NCBI GenBank assembly: GCA_019509985.1
Contig: JAEKLF010000043.1
Span: 1-64,000 of the forward strand
Direction of reading: 5' to 3'
From: Burkholderiales bacterium
GTDB lineage: Bacteria; Pseudomonadota; Gammaproteobacteria; Burkholderiales; Burkholderiaceae_C
DNA length: 64,000 nt
The notes beneath the pieces were generated by a model. The model searched no databases. It was not told the DNA's origin and was given only the letters and a program-made list of their open reading frames with translations. Of this stretch, positions 8,465-16,559 are shown one piece after another (within the stretch, counting starts at the first letter, position 1; every line of letters starts with the position of its first letter). The translations under genes and the position numbers were made by a program.

Positions 8465-9916
8465 TCAGGCCTGCGTGTAAGCGGTCTTCACCGTCGTGTA
8501 GAACTCGGCGGCGTGGCGGCCCTGCTCGCGCGGGCCGTAGCTGCTGCCCTTGCGGCCGCCAAAGGGCACGTGGTAGTCCACGCCGGCCGTCGGCAGGTTG
8601 ACCATGACCATGCCGGCCTGCGAGTGGCGCTTGAAGTGGGTGGCGTGCTTGAGCGAGGTGGTTGCGATGCCGGCCGCGAGGCCGAAGGGCGTGTCGTTGG
8701 ACAGCGCCAGCGCATGCTCGTAGTCACGGGCGCGCAGCACGCTGACCACCGGGCCGAAGACCTCTTCGCGGTTGATGCGCATGTCGGGCGTCGTGTCGGT
8801 GATCAGCGCCGGCGCCAGATAGAAGCCCGGCGCGCCGTCGGCGTTGCGGTCGATGCGCTCGCCGCCCTGCGCGAGCTTGCCGCCCTCGCCCTGCGCGATG
8901 CCGAGGTAGTCGACGTCCTGGCCGAGCTGGTTGGCGTCGACGACGGGGCCGATGTCGGTGCCGGCCTTGCGCGCGTCGTCCACCTTCAGCGTCTTCATCC
9001 TCTCGACCATGGCCGCGATGAAGCGGTCGTGGATGCCCTCGGTGACGATGAGGCGCGAGGACGCCGTGCAGCGCTGGCCGGTCGAGAAGAAGCCGCTGTT
9101 GACGGCGGCGTTCACGGCCACGCCGAGGTCGGCATCGTCCAGCACGATCATCGGGTTCTTGCCGCCCATCTCGAGTTGGAACTTGGCCATGCGGCCGTCA
9201 GCCCGATTTATGCAGGCCGCGGCCACCTTCTGACCCGTGGCGACCGAGCCGGTGAAGCTGATGCCTGCCACACGCGGGTCGTTCAGCAGCTTCTCGCCGA
9301 CGATCGAGCCGCGGCCCATGACGAGGTTGAACACGCCCGCCGGCAGCCCGCTGCGCGACAGGATCTCGGCCAGCGCCCAGGCTGAGCCCGGCACGAGGTC
9401 GGCCGGCTTGAAGACGACGCAGTTGCCGTAGGCCAGGGCCGGCGCGATCTTCCAGGCGGGGATGGCGATGGGGAAGTTCCACGGCGTGATCAGGCCGACC
9501 ACGCCGATGGCTTCGCGTGTGACCTCAATGCCCACGCCGGGGCGCACCGAGGGCAGGCTCTCGCCGCCGGGCCGCAGCGCCTCGCCGGCGAAGAACTTGA
9601 AGATGTAGCCGGCGCGGGCGACTTCGCCGATGGCCTCGGGCAGGGTCTTGCCTTCCTCGCGGGCCAGCAGGTCACCGAGCTCGGCGCGGCGGGCCAGGAT
9701 CTCGGTGCCGACGGTGTCGAGGATGTCGAAGCGCTGCTGCGGCGTGGACAGGCTCCAGGCCGGGAAGGCGGCGCTCGCGGCGGAGATGGCAAGGTCTGCT
9801 TGCGCGACGTCGGCCTGCGCGTATTCGCCGACCAGGTCGCGGGTGTCGGACGGGTTGATGTTGCGCGAGACGGCGTGGCCGTCCAGCCATTCGCCGGCGA
9901 TGAGGTTCTTGAACAT
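8465..9916 (-). CDS. 2,5-dioxovalerate (alpha-ketoglutarate semialdehyde) dehydrogenase
   Basis: A 483-residue NAD(P)-dependent aldehyde dehydrogenase of normal length. Seen motifs: the Rossmann start TPWNFPIAIPAWKIAPALA (about 144-162), FTGSVATG (about 221-228), the general-base Glu249 in LEMGGKNP, and the nucleophile Cys283 in FFSTGQRCTAS. The closing EVFGPV and PFGGRKGSSYG motifs are also present. ALDHs are hard to assign by sequence alone; the call rests on the neighbours. Glucarate dehydratase and 5-dehydro-4-deoxyglucarate dehydratase are in the same operon, and their product is 2,5-dioxovalerate, which this enzyme would oxidise to 2-oxoglutarate. An unusual CINRADG stretch precedes the conserved glutamate region but does not disrupt it. 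Confidence 0.9.
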   Translation of the reverse strand: MFKNLIAGEWLDGHAVSRNINPSDTRDLVGEYAQADVAQADLAISAASAAFPAWSLSTPQQRFDILDTVGTEILARRAELGDLLAREEGKTLPEAIGEVARAGYIFKFFAGEALRPGGESLPSVRPGVGIEVTREAIGVVGLITPWNFPIAIPAWKIAPALAYGNCVVFKPADLVPGSAWALAEILSRSGLPAGVFNLVMGRGSIVGEKLLNDPRVAGISFTGSVATGQKVAAACINRADGRMAKFQLEMGGKNPMIVLDDADLGVAVNAAVNSGFFSTGQRCTASSRLIVTEGIHDRFIAAMVERMKTLKVDDARKAGTDIGPVVDANQLGQDVDYLGIAQGEGGKLAQGGERIDRNADGAPGFYLAPALITDTTPDMRINREEVFGPVVSVLRARDYEHALALSNDTPFGLAAGIATTSLKHATHFKRHSQAGMVMVNLPTAGVDYHVPFGGRKGSSYGPREQGRHAAEFYTTVKTAYTQA

Positions 9917-9930
9917 TTGGGGTACTGCTT

Positions 9931-11259
9931 TCAGCGGTCAAGCGCGGGGCGCTTGGGGTTGAAGGTCCAGCCGGGGATCAGGTATTGCATCGCGATCGCG
10001 TCGTCGCGAGCGCCCAGGCCGTGCTGCTTGTACAGCGCGTGCGCTTTCTCGACTTCGGCCATGTCCAATTCCACACCGAGGCCCGACCTTTCAGGCACCT
10101 TGACGTGGCCGCCGACGATCTGCAGCGGCTCCTTCGTCAGGCGCTGGCCGTCCTGCCAGATCCAGTGCGTGTCGATGGCCGTGACCTTGCCGGGTGCGGC
10201 GGCGCCGACGTGGGTGAACATCGCCAGCGAGACGTCGAAGTGGTTGTTGGAGTGCGAGCCCCAGGTCAGGCCCCAGTCGCGGCAAGTCTGGGCGACGCGC
10301 ACGCTGCCGGCCATGGTCCAGAAATGCGGGTCGGCCAGCGGGATGTCCACGCTCTGCAGCGACAGCGCGTGGCTGAGCTGGCGCCAGTCCGTGGCGACCA
10401 TGTTGGTGGCCGTGGGCAGGCCAGTGGCACGGCGGAACTCGGCCATGACCTCGCGGCCGGAGAAGCCGTCCTCGGCCCCGCAGGGGTCTTCGGCGTAGGC
10501 CAGCACGCCGCGCATGTCGCGCAGCAGGCGGATCGCGTCCTTCAGCAGCCAGCCGCCGTTGGGGTCCAGCGTCACGCGGGCGTCGGGGAAGCGCTCGTGC
10601 AAAGCCCGGATGGCCTCGACCTCCTCGTCGCCGCGCAGCACGCCGCCCTTGAGCTTGAAGTCGTTGAAGCCATAGCGCTCGCGGGCCGCTTCGGCGAGCC
10701 TCACGACAGCCTCGGGCGTGAGCGCGACCTCGTGGCGCAGGCGGCTCCAGGCGTTGTCGGCGCCGGGCTCGGCGTTGTAGGGCAGGTCGGTCTTGGACTT
10801 GTCGCCAACGTAGAACAGATAGCCCAGCATCTCGACCGCGTCGCGCTGCTGGCCTTCGCCGAGCAGGGCCGCGACCGGCACACCGAGGTGCTGGCCGAGC
10901 AGGTCCAGGAAGGCCGACTCGATGGCCGTGGCCGCGTGGATGGTGGTGCGCAGGTCGAAGGTCTGCAGGCCGCGGCCGCCGGCATCGCGGTCGGCGAAGC
11001 GCTGGCTGACCTGCTGCAGCACTTTCTGATGCGAGCCGATGGGCTGGCCGATGACCAGTTGGCGCGAGTCCTCCAGCGTCTGGCGGATCTTCTCGCCGCC
11101 GGGTACTTCGCCCACGCCGGTGTGGCCGGCGCTGTCGGTCAGGATCAGCAGGTTGCGCGTGAAGAAGGGCGCGTGCGCGCCGCTCAGATTGAGCAGCATG
11201 CTGTCGCGCCCCGCGACCGGGATGACGCGCAGCTCTTTGATGATGGGAGTGGAATTCAT
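9931..11259 (-). CDS. gudD: Glucarate dehydratase (enolase superfamily)
   Basis: A 442-residue enzyme that dehydrates D-glucarate (and often L-idarate) to 5-dehydro-4-deoxyglucarate. The enolase-superfamily residues are visible: the KLK pair in FNDFKLKGG (Lys204), metal ligand Asp232 in TLDPNGG, YAEDPCG near 257, the ATNMVATDW region, and the catalytic His in GSHSNNHFD (about 340, equivalent to E. coli GudD His339). I choose ATG 11257-11259 ([17 protein letters not shown]) because it matches the family N-terminus; a longer in-frame extension to 11373 has no family-like content. It lies 14 bases upstream of the aldehyde dehydrogenase gene and 114 bases after the Bug-type gene. Confidence 0.94.
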   Translation of the reverse strand: MNSTPIIKELRVIPVAGRDSMLLNLSGAHAPFFTRNLLILTDSAGHTGVGEVPGGEKIRQTLEDSRQLVIGQPIGSHQKVLQQVSQRFADRDAGGRGLQTFDLRTTIHAATAIESAFLDLLGQHLGVPVAALLGEGQQRDAVEMLGYLFYVGDKSKTDLPYNAEPGADNAWSRLRHEVALTPEAVVRLAEAARERYGFNDFKLKGGVLRGDEEVEAIRALHERFPDARVTLDPNGGWLLKDAIRLLRDMRGVLAYAEDPCGAEDGFSGREVMAEFRRATGLPTATNMVATDWRQLSHALSLQSVDIPLADPHFWTMAGSVRVAQTCRDWGLTWGSHSNNHFDVSLAMFTHVGAAAPGKVTAIDTHWIWQDGQRLTKEPLQIVGGHVKVPERSGLGVELDMAEVEKAHALYKQHGLGARDDAIAMQYLIPGWTFNPKRPALDR

Positions 11260-11320
11260 GGTGTCCAGAGCATGGTGCCTTGCCCAGTGGCACCCAGGGA
11301 ACTGGCTTGGCCAGGCCGTC

Positions 11321-11372
11321 GGGTGCGCCCCCCTTGAGGGGGAGGCGCGTGAGCGCCTCGGGGACGGGCTCA
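11321..11372. repeat. REP-like double-hairpin intergenic repeat
   Basis: Between the Bug-type gene and gudD are two adjacent perfect hairpins: CCCCC-TTGA-GGGGG (11329-11342) and AGGCGC-GTGA-GCGCCT (11343-11358). I recognise this GC-rich GAGGGGGAGGCGC pattern as a common dispersed intergenic repeat of Burkholderiales genomes. Within the operon it may act as an mRNA-stability or attenuation element; that part is inference. Confidence 0.55.
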
Positions 11373-11373
11373 T

Positions 11374-12345
11374 TCAATCTGCGGTGATCTTGCGATCCAC
11401 GATGACCTTCTTCCAGCGCGCGAATTCGCTGGCCTGGAAGGCGGTGAACTGTTCGGGTGTGTTGCCGACGATCTCGAAACCCTGCTCCAGCAGCTTCGGC
11501 TTCACGTCCGGCGCATTCAGCGCGGCGACAACAGCACCGTGCAGCTTGGCCTTGATGTCCGCCGGCAGGCCCTTGGGCGCCGCCACGGCCTGCCACGAAT
11601 AGACCTGCACGCCCTTGATGCCCAGTTCGTCCAGCGTCGGCACATCGGGCTGCACCGGCGAGCGCTTGGCGCTGGTGATGCCAAGCGCGCGCAGCTTGCC
11701 GGCCTTGATCTGCGGCAGCGCGGTGTTGATATTCATGAAGCTGGAGTCCACCTGGTTGCCCAGCAGGTCGGTCATGACCGGGCCGCCGCCCTTGTAGGGA
11801 ATGTGCAGGCCGCTCGTGCCCGTCTGCTGCCAGAACAACTCGGCCGTGATGTGGTCGCTGCTGCCGTTGCCCGAGGTGCCGAAGCTCATCTTGTCGGGGT
11901 TGGCCTTCATGAAGGCCAGCACGTCGGCTATTGCCTTGTGCGGCGACGCGGCCGGCACGACGAGCACGTTGGGCGCCTGCACGGCAACGGTGATGAAGTC
12001 CAGGTCCTTGGTCGGGTCGTAGCCGATGTTCTTCATCAGGTGCGGGCCGATGACCAGCGGGCCCAGGGACGTGACGAGGACGGTGTAGCCATCCGGCGCC
12101 GCCCGCTTGACAGCGACGGTGCCGATGGTGCCGCCCGCACCACCGCGGTTGTCGACGACGAAGCTGCCGCCGAGCTTCTCCTGCAGCTTGACGCTCAGCA
12201 TGCGCGCGATGGCGTCGGTGGAGCCGCCCGGCGGGAAGGGCACGAGCAGGGTCACGGGCTTGGCGGGCCAGGCCTGGGCCATGGCGGTGCCTGCCATGGA
12301 AAGAGCCGTGAGGCTCAGCAGCACGGAGGTCAGCAGTCGCTTCAT
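11374..12345 (-). CDS. Bug-family periplasmic solute-binding protein (TctC-like)
   Basis: A 323-residue protein with a Sec signal peptide (MKRLLTSVLLSLTALSMAGTAMA, then QAWPAKP). Family signatures are VTLLVPFPPGGSTDAIARML, VVDNRGGAGGTIGT and PYKGGGPVMTDLLG. Bug proteins bind small carboxylates and either serve tripartite tricarboxylate transporters or act as sensors. No TctA/TctB membrane genes are present, so this is an orphan, as most are in Burkholderiales. Its operon position suggests it binds glucarate, galactarate or a related sugar acid. It lies 33 bases after kdgD. Confidence 0.92.
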   Translation of the reverse strand: MKRLLTSVLLSLTALSMAGTAMAQAWPAKPVTLLVPFPPGGSTDAIARMLSVKLQEKLGGSFVVDNRGGAGGTIGTVAVKRAAPDGYTVLVTSLGPLVIGPHLMKNIGYDPTKDLDFITVAVQAPNVLVVPAASPHKAIADVLAFMKANPDKMSFGTSGNGSSDHITAELFWQQTGTSGLHIPYKGGGPVMTDLLGNQVDSSFMNINTALPQIKAGKLRALGITSAKRSPVQPDVPTLDELGIKGVQVYSWQAVAAPKGLPADIKAKLHGAVVAALNAPDVKPKLLEQGFEIVGNTPEQFTAFQASEFARWKKVIVDRKITAD

Positions 12346-12378
12346 GTCTTGTCTCCTGGAGATGTTCTGGGGGGCGGT

Positions 12379-13290
12379 TTATTGCGGGCCGAGCTTGGAG
12401 ATCAGCGCGCTGAGCTGGTCGACCTCGGCGGGCAGCATGTCCGACAGCGGCGGGCGCACCGGGCCGGCGGTGTGGCCCACGAGCGTGGCGCCGGCCTTCA
12501 CGATGGACACGGCATAGCCCTCGCCCTTGTTGCGCAGCGCGACATAGGGGATGAAGAAGTCGCGGATCAGGCGGTCGCAGGTGGCGGTGTCGTTGGCTGC
12601 ATGGGCGTTGTAGAACTCCATCGCCGTCTTGGGGATGAAGTTGAAGACGGCGGACGAGTAGACCGGGCAGCCCATGGCCTTGTAGGCACCGGCGAACAGC
12701 TCGGCCGTGGGCAGGCCGCCCAGGTAGGCGAAGCGGTCGCCCAGCGTCTGGCGGATGGAGACGAACTTTTCGATGTCGCCCAGGCCGTCCTTGAAACCGA
12801 TCAGGTTGGGGCAGCGGTCGGCCAGCACCAGCAGCGACGCGGGCGTCAGCTTGCAGGCGCCGCGGTTGTAGACGACAACGCCGAACTTGACGCTCTTGCA
12901 GACGGCCTCGACGTGATTGATGAGGCCTTCCTGGCTGGCTTCCGTCAGGTAGTGGGGCAGCAGCAGCACGCCTTGGGCGCCGAGGCGCTCGGCTTCCTGT
13001 GCGTACTGGATGGCGACGCGGGTGCCGCCGCCGGCGCCGGCCAGGATGGGCGTGCGGCCACGGCAGGTGTCGAGCGCCACTTTGATGATGTCGCTGTACT
13101 CGCCCGGCTCCAGCGAGAAGAACTCACCCGTGCCGCCCGCTGCGAACAGCGCTGAGGCCCCGTAGGGCTGCAGCCATTCCAGACGGTCGGCATAGGGCTT
13201 GGGCGCGAAGTTCAGCTGCGCGTCGAAGTCGGTCAGCGGGAAAGACAGCAGGCCGGCTTGCAGGACGGCTTTTAGTTCTTGGGGCGACAT
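12379..13290 (-). CDS. kdgD: 5-dehydro-4-deoxyglucarate dehydratase
   Basis: A 303-residue class I, DHDPS-like (beta/alpha)8 enzyme that dehydrates and decarboxylates 5-dehydro-4-deoxyglucarate to 2,5-dioxovalerate. Visible motifs are [17 protein letters not shown] (about 49-65), Tyr141 in [10 protein letters not shown], and the Schiff-base Lys167 in [11 protein letters not shown]. The start is ATG 13288-13290 ([13 protein letters not shown]), preceded by a good ribosome site (GGAGA about 8 bases upstream). It is the first gene of a five-gene minus-strand operon. A GntR-type palindrome overlaps its likely -10 box. Confidence 0.95.
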   Translation of the reverse strand: MSPQELKAVLQAGLLSFPLTDFDAQLNFAPKPYADRLEWLQPYGASALFAAGGTGEFFSLEPGEYSDIIKVALDTCRGRTPILAGAGGGTRVAIQYAQEAERLGAQGVLLLPHYLTEASQEGLINHVEAVCKSVKFGVVVYNRGACKLTPASLLVLADRCPNLIGFKDGLGDIEKFVSIRQTLGDRFAYLGGLPTAELFAGAYKAMGCPVYSSAVFNFIPKTAMEFYNAHAANDTATCDRLIRDFFIPYVALRNKGEGYAVSIVKAGATLVGHTAGPVRPPLSDMLPAEVDQLSALISKLGPQ

Positions 13291-13341
13291 GGGCTGGTCT
13301 CCGGGATGGTGGGACGGGGGGATACGACGCCAGGCGTCACT

Positions 13342-13361
13342 GTTGTATGTCATCGTACAAC
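13342..13361. promoter_or_regulatory. Putative GntR operator upstream of kdgD
   Basis: An inverted repeat GTTGTATG (13342-13349), TCAT, CGTACAAC (13354-13361), with one mismatch between the arms. The half-sites match those between the gntR and garD genes. It overlaps the -10 box of the predicted kdgD promoter, which fits repression by the adjacent GntR regulator. Confidence 0.65.
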
Positions 13362-13380
13362 TGACATCGGCTCTCAACAA
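13352..13380 (-). promoter_or_regulatory. Predicted sigma70 promoter of the kdgD operon
   Basis: Reading the minus strand, TTGTTG (13380-13375) and TACGAT (13357-13352) are separated by 17 bases. The -35 match is weak and the -10 is moderate. Transcription would begin about 45-55 bases before the kdgD start. Confidence 0.45.
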
Positions 13381-13412
13381 GCCTAGGGCGAATACCTAGA
13401 AGTCTCCGCACG

Positions 13413-13469
13413 TGTAAAGCATGCTTGACAGCTCGTCCGGAACGCCGCCATAGTCAAGCATGCTTTACA
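13413..13469 (+). promoter_or_regulatory. Promoter flanked by two identical inverted operator sites
   Basis: TGTAAAGCATGCTTGAC at 13413-13429 and its exact reverse complement at 13453-13469 each contain the palindrome AAGCATGCTT. Their centres are 40 bp apart, close to four helical turns. Between and overlapping them is a promoter: TTGACA at 13425-13430 and CATAGT at 13449-13454, spacing 18. One site covers the -35 element and the other the expected start point. The downstream XRE protein is the natural candidate to bind here and autoregulate. Confidence 0.7.
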
Positions 13470-13482
13470 TCCAGGATCAGGA

Positions 13483-13869
13483 ATGCCTTTGACCCGATTC
13501 AGCCGATCCGCCCTCAGCGCGATCTTTTGGAGCCAGTGGGCGTATTGGTGCACTTTGGGTATGGCCATCTGGGCCTACTTCGTCATGCCCGGCGGAAGTG
13601 TCCGCACCGCGCTCATCCTCACGCCCGTCATGCCGGGCGTGCTCGTCTTCGCCGTCTGCTACTGGCTGTACCGATCGTGCGACGAGTACATCCGGCTGAG
13701 GACCCTGCAGGCAGCCACGCTCACCGCATGCGCCGTTGCGCTGCTGTGCCTGGTCTATTTCCTGCTCGAGCTGGTGGGCCTGCCCAAGCTGAGCATGATG
13801 TGGGTCCACGTCGTGGGCTGGAGCGTCTTCAACGCGCAGATGTTGTGGCTGGTCCTGCAGGCCCGATGA
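13483..13869 (+). CDS. Small membrane protein of unknown function, partner of an XRE regulator
   Basis: A 128-residue protein with about four predicted membrane segments: AIFWSQWAYWCTLGMAIWAYF, ALILTPVMPGVLVFAVCYWL, LTACAVALLCLVYFLLELVG, and a C-terminal segment near WVHVVGWSVFNAQMLW. I do not recognise a characterised family. The stop codon overlaps the start of the XRE gene (ATGA), so the two are translationally coupled. Such membrane-protein/small-XRE pairs recur in bacteria and are often autoregulated. It probably has nothing to do with sugar-acid catabolism even though it lies within that block. Confidence 0.8.
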   Translation: MPLTRFSRSALSAIFWSQWAYWCTLGMAIWAYFVMPGGSVRTALILTPVMPGVLVFAVCYWLYRSCDEYIRLRTLQAATLTACAVALLCLVYFLLELVGLPKLSMMWVHVVGWSVFNAQMLWLVLQAR

Positions 13870-14072
13870 AGAACCGCCTTCCCGAATTGCGCGCCGAATG
13901 CGGCTGGACGCAGGGCGAGCTGGCGACGCGTTTGCGCGTGTCCCGGCAATCGGTCAATGCGATCGAGACCGAGCGTTACGAGCCCAGCTTGGCGCTGGCT
14001 TTCGCCATTGCCGAGTTGTTCGGCCAGCCCATCGAGGCGATCTTTCTCGTCAGGCCCGGTGCCGCCCGCTGA
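13866..14072 (+). CDS. Small XRE-family helix-turn-helix regulator
   Basis: A 68-residue protein starting at ATG 13866 (MKNRLPELRAECGWTQGE), made almost entirely of one lambda-repressor-like HTH: WTQGELATRLRVSRQSVNAI, then IETERYEPSLALAFAIAELF and GQPIEAIF. The length and sequence resemble YozG-type small regulators, which bind DNA as dimers. It overlaps the upstream membrane-protein gene by four bases (ATGA). The likely target is the pair of inverted sites around the shared promoter at 13413-13469. It is convergent with the GntR gene, whose stop lies 13 bases away. Confidence 0.88.
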   Translation: MKNRLPELRAECGWTQGELATRLRVSRQSVNAIETERYEPSLALAFAIAELFGQPIEAIFLVRPGAAR

Positions 14073-14084
14073 GCCGCCCGGCAC

Positions 14085-14819
14085 TCAGGCGGACTGTGCT
14101 TGTGCGCGGCGGCGACGTTCGCGACTGTTGCTCAAATGGGTGCGCATGGCCGCGCGAGCGGATTCGGCATCCTGGCTGGTGATGGCGTCGAGGATGCTTT
14201 CATGTTCGGCGTTCACGCGCCGCATGTAGGCCAGGCGCTCGGCACCCATGTCGACGCTCGGCTCCAGGCGGGCCCGCGGGATGATCTGGCTTCCCAGCGT
14301 CGCCATCAGCTCGGCGAAGTGACCGTTCTGCGTCGCGCGGGCAATCTCGAGGTGGAACTGGAAGTCAGCCGCCACCGAGTCCTGGCCAGCCTCCACCGCC
14401 GCGATGACGGCATCCAGCGCCTTGCGCAGCGCGGCGAGGTTGTCGGCCGTGCGCCGCTGGGCGGCCAGGCCCGCGGCCTCCGTCTCCAGGCCGATGCGCA
14501 GCTCTAGCACGGCGATGACGTCCTGCAGCGTGCTGAACTGCTCCGGCGTGATCTTGAAGGACGGCCCGTCGCCGGGGCCGAGGACGAAGGTGCCGATGCC
14601 GTGCCGTGTCTCGACCAGCCCGGCCGCCTGCAGCTTGGAGATGGCCTCGCGCACGACGGTGCGGCTGACGTCGAACTCGCCCATGATGGCCGCCTCGGTC
14701 GGCAGCTTGTCGCCCGGCCGCAGCTGGCCGGCGCGGATGCGGTCTCCGAGCGAATCCACCAGTTCGAGGGCCAGCGTGCGGGGCCGGCGGCGGGCCAACG
14801 GCGAGTGAGGGGCGTGCAT
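14085..14819 (-). CDS. FadR-subfamily GntR transcriptional regulator
   Basis: A 244-residue regulator. The N-terminal GntR winged HTH is at about residues 15-80 (LRPGDKLPTEAAIMGEFDVS, RTVVREAISKLQAAGLVE, THGIGTFV-like wing). An FCD effector domain (about 105-230) follows, with the metal/ligand-binding histidine region FHLEIARATQN and later VNAEHESILDAI. It is divergent from galactarate dehydratase. The intergenic region contains a TTGTACGACAA site that fits the TNGTNNNACNA pattern of FadR-type operators. It probably represses garD and the kdgD operon until galactarate/glucarate or an intermediate is present. Confidence 0.92.
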   Translation of the reverse strand: MHAPHSPLARRRPRTLALELVDSLGDRIRAGQLRPGDKLPTEAAIMGEFDVSRTVVREAISKLQAAGLVETRHGIGTFVLGPGDGPSFKITPEQFSTLQDVIAVLELRIGLETEAAGLAAQRRTADNLAALRKALDAVIAAVEAGQDSVAADFQFHLEIARATQNGHFAELMATLGSQIIPRARLEPSVDMGAERLAYMRRVNAEHESILDAITSQDAESARAAMRTHLSNSRERRRRAQAQSA

Positions 14820-14870
14820 TCGCGGGTTTTCCCGGAGTTTTGAAACGGTCGCGCCGTCTAAAGTGGCGTA

Positions 14871-14899
14871 AGTTGTACGACAACTAGACGACGTACAAC
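14871..14899. promoter_or_regulatory. Putative GntR operator(s) between gntR and garD
   Basis: AGTTGTACGACAACT at 14871-14885 is a palindrome matching the FadR-type consensus. A second copy of the right half-site, CGTACAAC, is at 14892-14899 and forms a perfect 8-bp inverted repeat with GTTGTACG at 14872-14879. The same half-sites occur upstream of kdgD. Confidence 0.7.
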
Positions 14900-14927
14900 A
14901 TCAACTGTAGCCCCGCCTCGGCCCGCC

Positions 14928-16517
14928 ATGACTGCTGTTTCCCCCCGTCCACCCCTGACGCTGCGCATGCGCGCCGAGGACAACGTCGCCATCGTCGCCA
15001 ATGACGGTGGCCTGCCCGAGGGCACGCTGCTGCCCGATGGCATTCCTGGCGCCGGCCTCATGCTGCGTGACAAGGTGCCGCAAGGCCACAAGGTCGCGCT
15101 GCGTGACATCGCCGAAGGCGAGGTGGTGATGCGCTACGCGGTGCCCATCGGTTATGCACTGAAGGCCATCCCCGCAGGCAGCTGGGTGCATGAGCGCCTG
15201 CTGCAGATGCCCGCGGCCCGCGCGCTCGAAGGCTTGCCCATCGCCACCGTGAAGCCGCCCGCGGCCGAGCCGCTGGAGGGCTACACCTTCGAGGGCTACC
15301 GCAACAAGGACGGCTCGGTGGGCACGCGCAACATCCTGGCCATCACGACGACCGTGCAATGCGTGGCCGGCGTTGTCGCGCAGGCCGTGGCGCGCATCAA
15401 GGCCGAGCTGCTGCCGCGCTACCCCAACGTCGACGACGTCATCGGCCTGGAGCACAGCTACGGCTGCGGCGTGGCCATCGACGCGCCGGACGCCGTCATC
15501 CCCATCCGCACGCTGAAGAACATCTCGCTGAACCCGAACTTCGGTGGCGAAGTCATGGTGGTCAGCCTCGGCTGCGAGAAGCTGCAGCCCGCGCGCCTGC
15601 TGCCGCCGGGCTCCTTCCCCATCACCGACGAGCGCGACCCGGCCAGCGGCCCGGAAACCATCTGCCTGCAGGACGACGCGCACGTGGGCTTCATGTCCAT
15701 GCTGGACGACATCGTGCAGAGCGCCAAGCCGCACCTGGAACGCCTGAACGCCCGCCGCCGCGAGACCGTGCCGGCCAGCGAACTCGTCGTCGGCGTGCAG
15801 TGCGGCGGCAGCGACGCCTTCTCCGGCGTGACGGCCAACCCGGCCGTGGGCTTCTGTGCCGACCTGCTCGTGCGCGCCGGCGCCACCATCATGTTCAGCG
15901 AGAACACGGAGGTGCGCGACGCCGTCGAGCAGCTGACCAGCCGCGCTGCCACGCCGGAGGTGGCCGACGCCATCATCCGCGAACTCGGCTGGTACGACCG
16001 CTACCTCGACCGCGGCCGCGTCGACCGCTCGGCCAACACCACGCCCGGCAACAAGGCCGGCGGCTTGAGCAACATCGTCGAGAAGGCCATGGGCTCCATC
16101 ATCAAGAGCGGCAGCTCAGCCATCTCGCACGTGCTGGCGCCCGGGGACAAGCTGCGGCGCGACCAGCGCGGCCTCGTCTACGCCGCCACGCCGGCCAGCG
16201 ACTTCATCTGCGGCACGCTGCAGCTGGCCGCGGGCATGAACCTGCACATCTTCACCACCGGCCGCGGCACGCCCTACGGCCTGGCCGAATGCCCGGTCGT
16301 CAAGGTCGCCACGCGCACGGACCTCGCGCGCCGCTGGCACGACCTGATGGACATCAACGCCGGCCGAATCGCCGACGGCGAGGCCAGCATCGAGGAGACC
16401 GGCTGGGCCATGTTCCGCCTGCTGCTCGACGTGGCGAGTGGCCGTAAGAAGACCTGGGCCGAGCACTGGAAGCTGCATAACAGCTTGGTGCTGTTCAACC
16501 CGGCGCCGGTGACTTGA
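14928..16517 (+). CDS. garD: Galactarate dehydratase (UxaA/GarD family)
   Basis: A 529-residue enzyme that dehydrates D-galactarate (mucate) to 5-dehydro-4-deoxyglucarate. The N-terminal SAF-like domain (about 15-85, with [14 protein letters not shown] and [12 protein letters not shown]) is followed by the catalytic domain: [61 protein letters not shown] (about 286-305) and the tail [14 protein letters not shown]. The conserved cysteines fit a metal (Fe) site as in E. coli GarD. The start ATG 14928 lies 29 bases beyond the operator. Its product is the substrate of the kdgD enzyme, so it joins the glucarate route. Confidence 0.95.
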   Translation: MTAVSPRPPLTLRMRAEDNVAIVANDGGLPEGTLLPDGIPGAGLMLRDKVPQGHKVALRDIAEGEVVMRYAVPIGYALKAIPAGSWVHERLLQMPAARALEGLPIATVKPPAAEPLEGYTFEGYRNKDGSVGTRNILAITTTVQCVAGVVAQAVARIKAELLPRYPNVDDVIGLEHSYGCGVAIDAPDAVIPIRTLKNISLNPNFGGEVMVVSLGCEKLQPARLLPPGSFPITDERDPASGPETICLQDDAHVGFMSMLDDIVQSAKPHLERLNARRRETVPASELVVGVQCGGSDAFSGVTANPAVGFCADLLVRAGATIMFSENTEVRDAVEQLTSRAATPEVADAIIRELGWYDRYLDRGRVDRSANTTPGNKAGGLSNIVEKAMGSIIKSGSSAISHVLAPGDKLRRDQRGLVYAATPASDFICGTLQLAAGMNLHIFTTGRGTPYGLAECPVVKVATRTDLARRWHDLMDINAGRIADGEASIEETGWAMFRLLLDVASGRKKTWAEHWKLHNSLVLFNPAPVT

Positions 16518-16543
16518 ACCGGCGCGGAGACGGCTGGGCCGTC
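16503..16543 (+). terminator. Possible terminator hairpins at the garD 3' end
   Basis: GCGCCGGT/ACCGGCGC (16503-16510 and 16518-16525) forms a perfect 8-bp stem across the garD stop codon. A second hairpin, GACGGC-TGG-GCCGTC, lies at 16529-16543. Neither has a T-run. The space between the two convergent genes is only 42 bases. Confidence 0.35.
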
Positions 16544-16559
16544 GTCATCGCCCGTCGGC

